Below are positions 63,600 to 64,000 of a stretch of 64,000 nucleotides of DNA, piece by piece; within the stretch, counting starts at the first letter, position 1, and each line of letters opens with the position of its first letter. Source of the stretch: Sabethes cyaneus (lineage: Eukaryota; Arthropoda; Insecta; Diptera; Culicidae); NCBI RefSeq assembly GCF_943734655.1, contig NC_071355.1, positions 71,943,449 through 72,007,448 on the forward strand, read 5' to 3'. The notes beneath the pieces are model-generated. The model ran no database searches and was not told the origin of the DNA. It saw only the letters and a list, made by a program, of their open reading frames with translations. A program made the position numbers and the translations under genes.

Positions 63600-64000
63600 T
63601 GCATATAATCTGGTACAACCATGATTCGACAATGATCGTACAAAACCATTTAATCTTTATCAATGGTCGTATTTTAAGCAAGTTCATTCATCTAAGGACC
63701 TACTTTGAGTCTGTGGTTCGTATCGAACCATATGCATCATTCAACAATGATCGTACCAAATCATATAGCTCATCTATGGTCATACCGAACCATATAGATT
63801 AGTCAACAATGAACGTACCGAATCATTTAATTTATTTACTGTCGTACCGAACCATATAGGCTATACAACAATGATCGCATCGAATCATTTAATTCATCTA
63901 TGGTCATACCGAACCATATACATCATTCAACAGTGGTCATACCGAATCATTGCAGTTTATGACCACACAGAAATATTTTAGTTACTAAAGGTCGCACCGT
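63600..64000. repeat. 62-bp dimeric tandem repeat, runs off the right edge
   Basis: CAACAATGA-type phrases recur at 63742, 63804, 63866 and 63928, an exact 62-bp period. Each unit has two related halves of about 31 bp with GTACCGAATCATTTAATT and CATACCGAACCATATA. Earlier units from about 63600 are less regular. Confidence 0.88.

Overview
The window looks like nuclear DNA of an insect, most likely a mosquito (Culicidae). This is inference from content: RTE-type LINEs with (TAAG)n tails, mariner-like DD37E transposases, many TA-flanked MITEs, tRNA-derived SINEs, long pure microsatellites and one split gene with GT-AG signals. No bacterial, organellar or viral genes are seen, and there are no CRISPR arrays, operons or rRNA genes.

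One host gene is well supported. A large coding exon at 11410-15369 (+) encodes 1,320 residues of a mostly disordered, Ser-, acid- and Pro-rich protein. It has an acceptor upstream at 11348 and a strong GTAAGT donor at 15370. Its family was not recognised. It carries two PP1-docking-like RVxF motifs, four LC8-type TQT/IQV motifs, a class II-like proline tract and a Cys-rich C-terminal block. A 63-bp phase-0 candidate exon lies 18.8 kb downstream (34125-34187). The rest of the gene is outside the window or in exons too small to call by eye.

Everything else is introns or intergenic DNA filled with repeats. From left to right: a dead LINE RT fragment (1-720), a TIR element (815-1737), a mariner DD37E relic (4972-5946) and an R1/LOA/I-like fragment (6001-6560). 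Then comes a perfect (TCTG)n array of about 718 units (6674-9547), followed by about 180-bp tandem units. Downstream of the exon are an RTE LINE on the minus strand (17224-20170), a hAT-like MITE inside a 34-bp minisatellite (21545-22500), and a second RTE LINE on the plus strand split by a 1.2-kb TIR element (25861-29258). Next are a heptamer minisatellite (29945-30165), a truncated RTE and mariner (30494-31531) and a TIR element (31617-32512).

From 35.8 to 53.6 kb the DNA is dominated by degenerate minisatellites and strongly purine-rich satellite-like tracts, the longest about 3 kb. They are interspersed with foldback elements, SINEs and MITEs. From 55 to 61 kb there is a stack of nested DNA elements, including a three-level nest whose innermost retroposon has a perfect 22-bp target duplication. 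A jockey-like LINE remnant (62400-63515) and a 62-bp dimeric satellite (63600-64000) close the window.

The genes do not form a pathway. The biological content is one modular scaffold-like gene embedded in a dense, layered repeat landscape.
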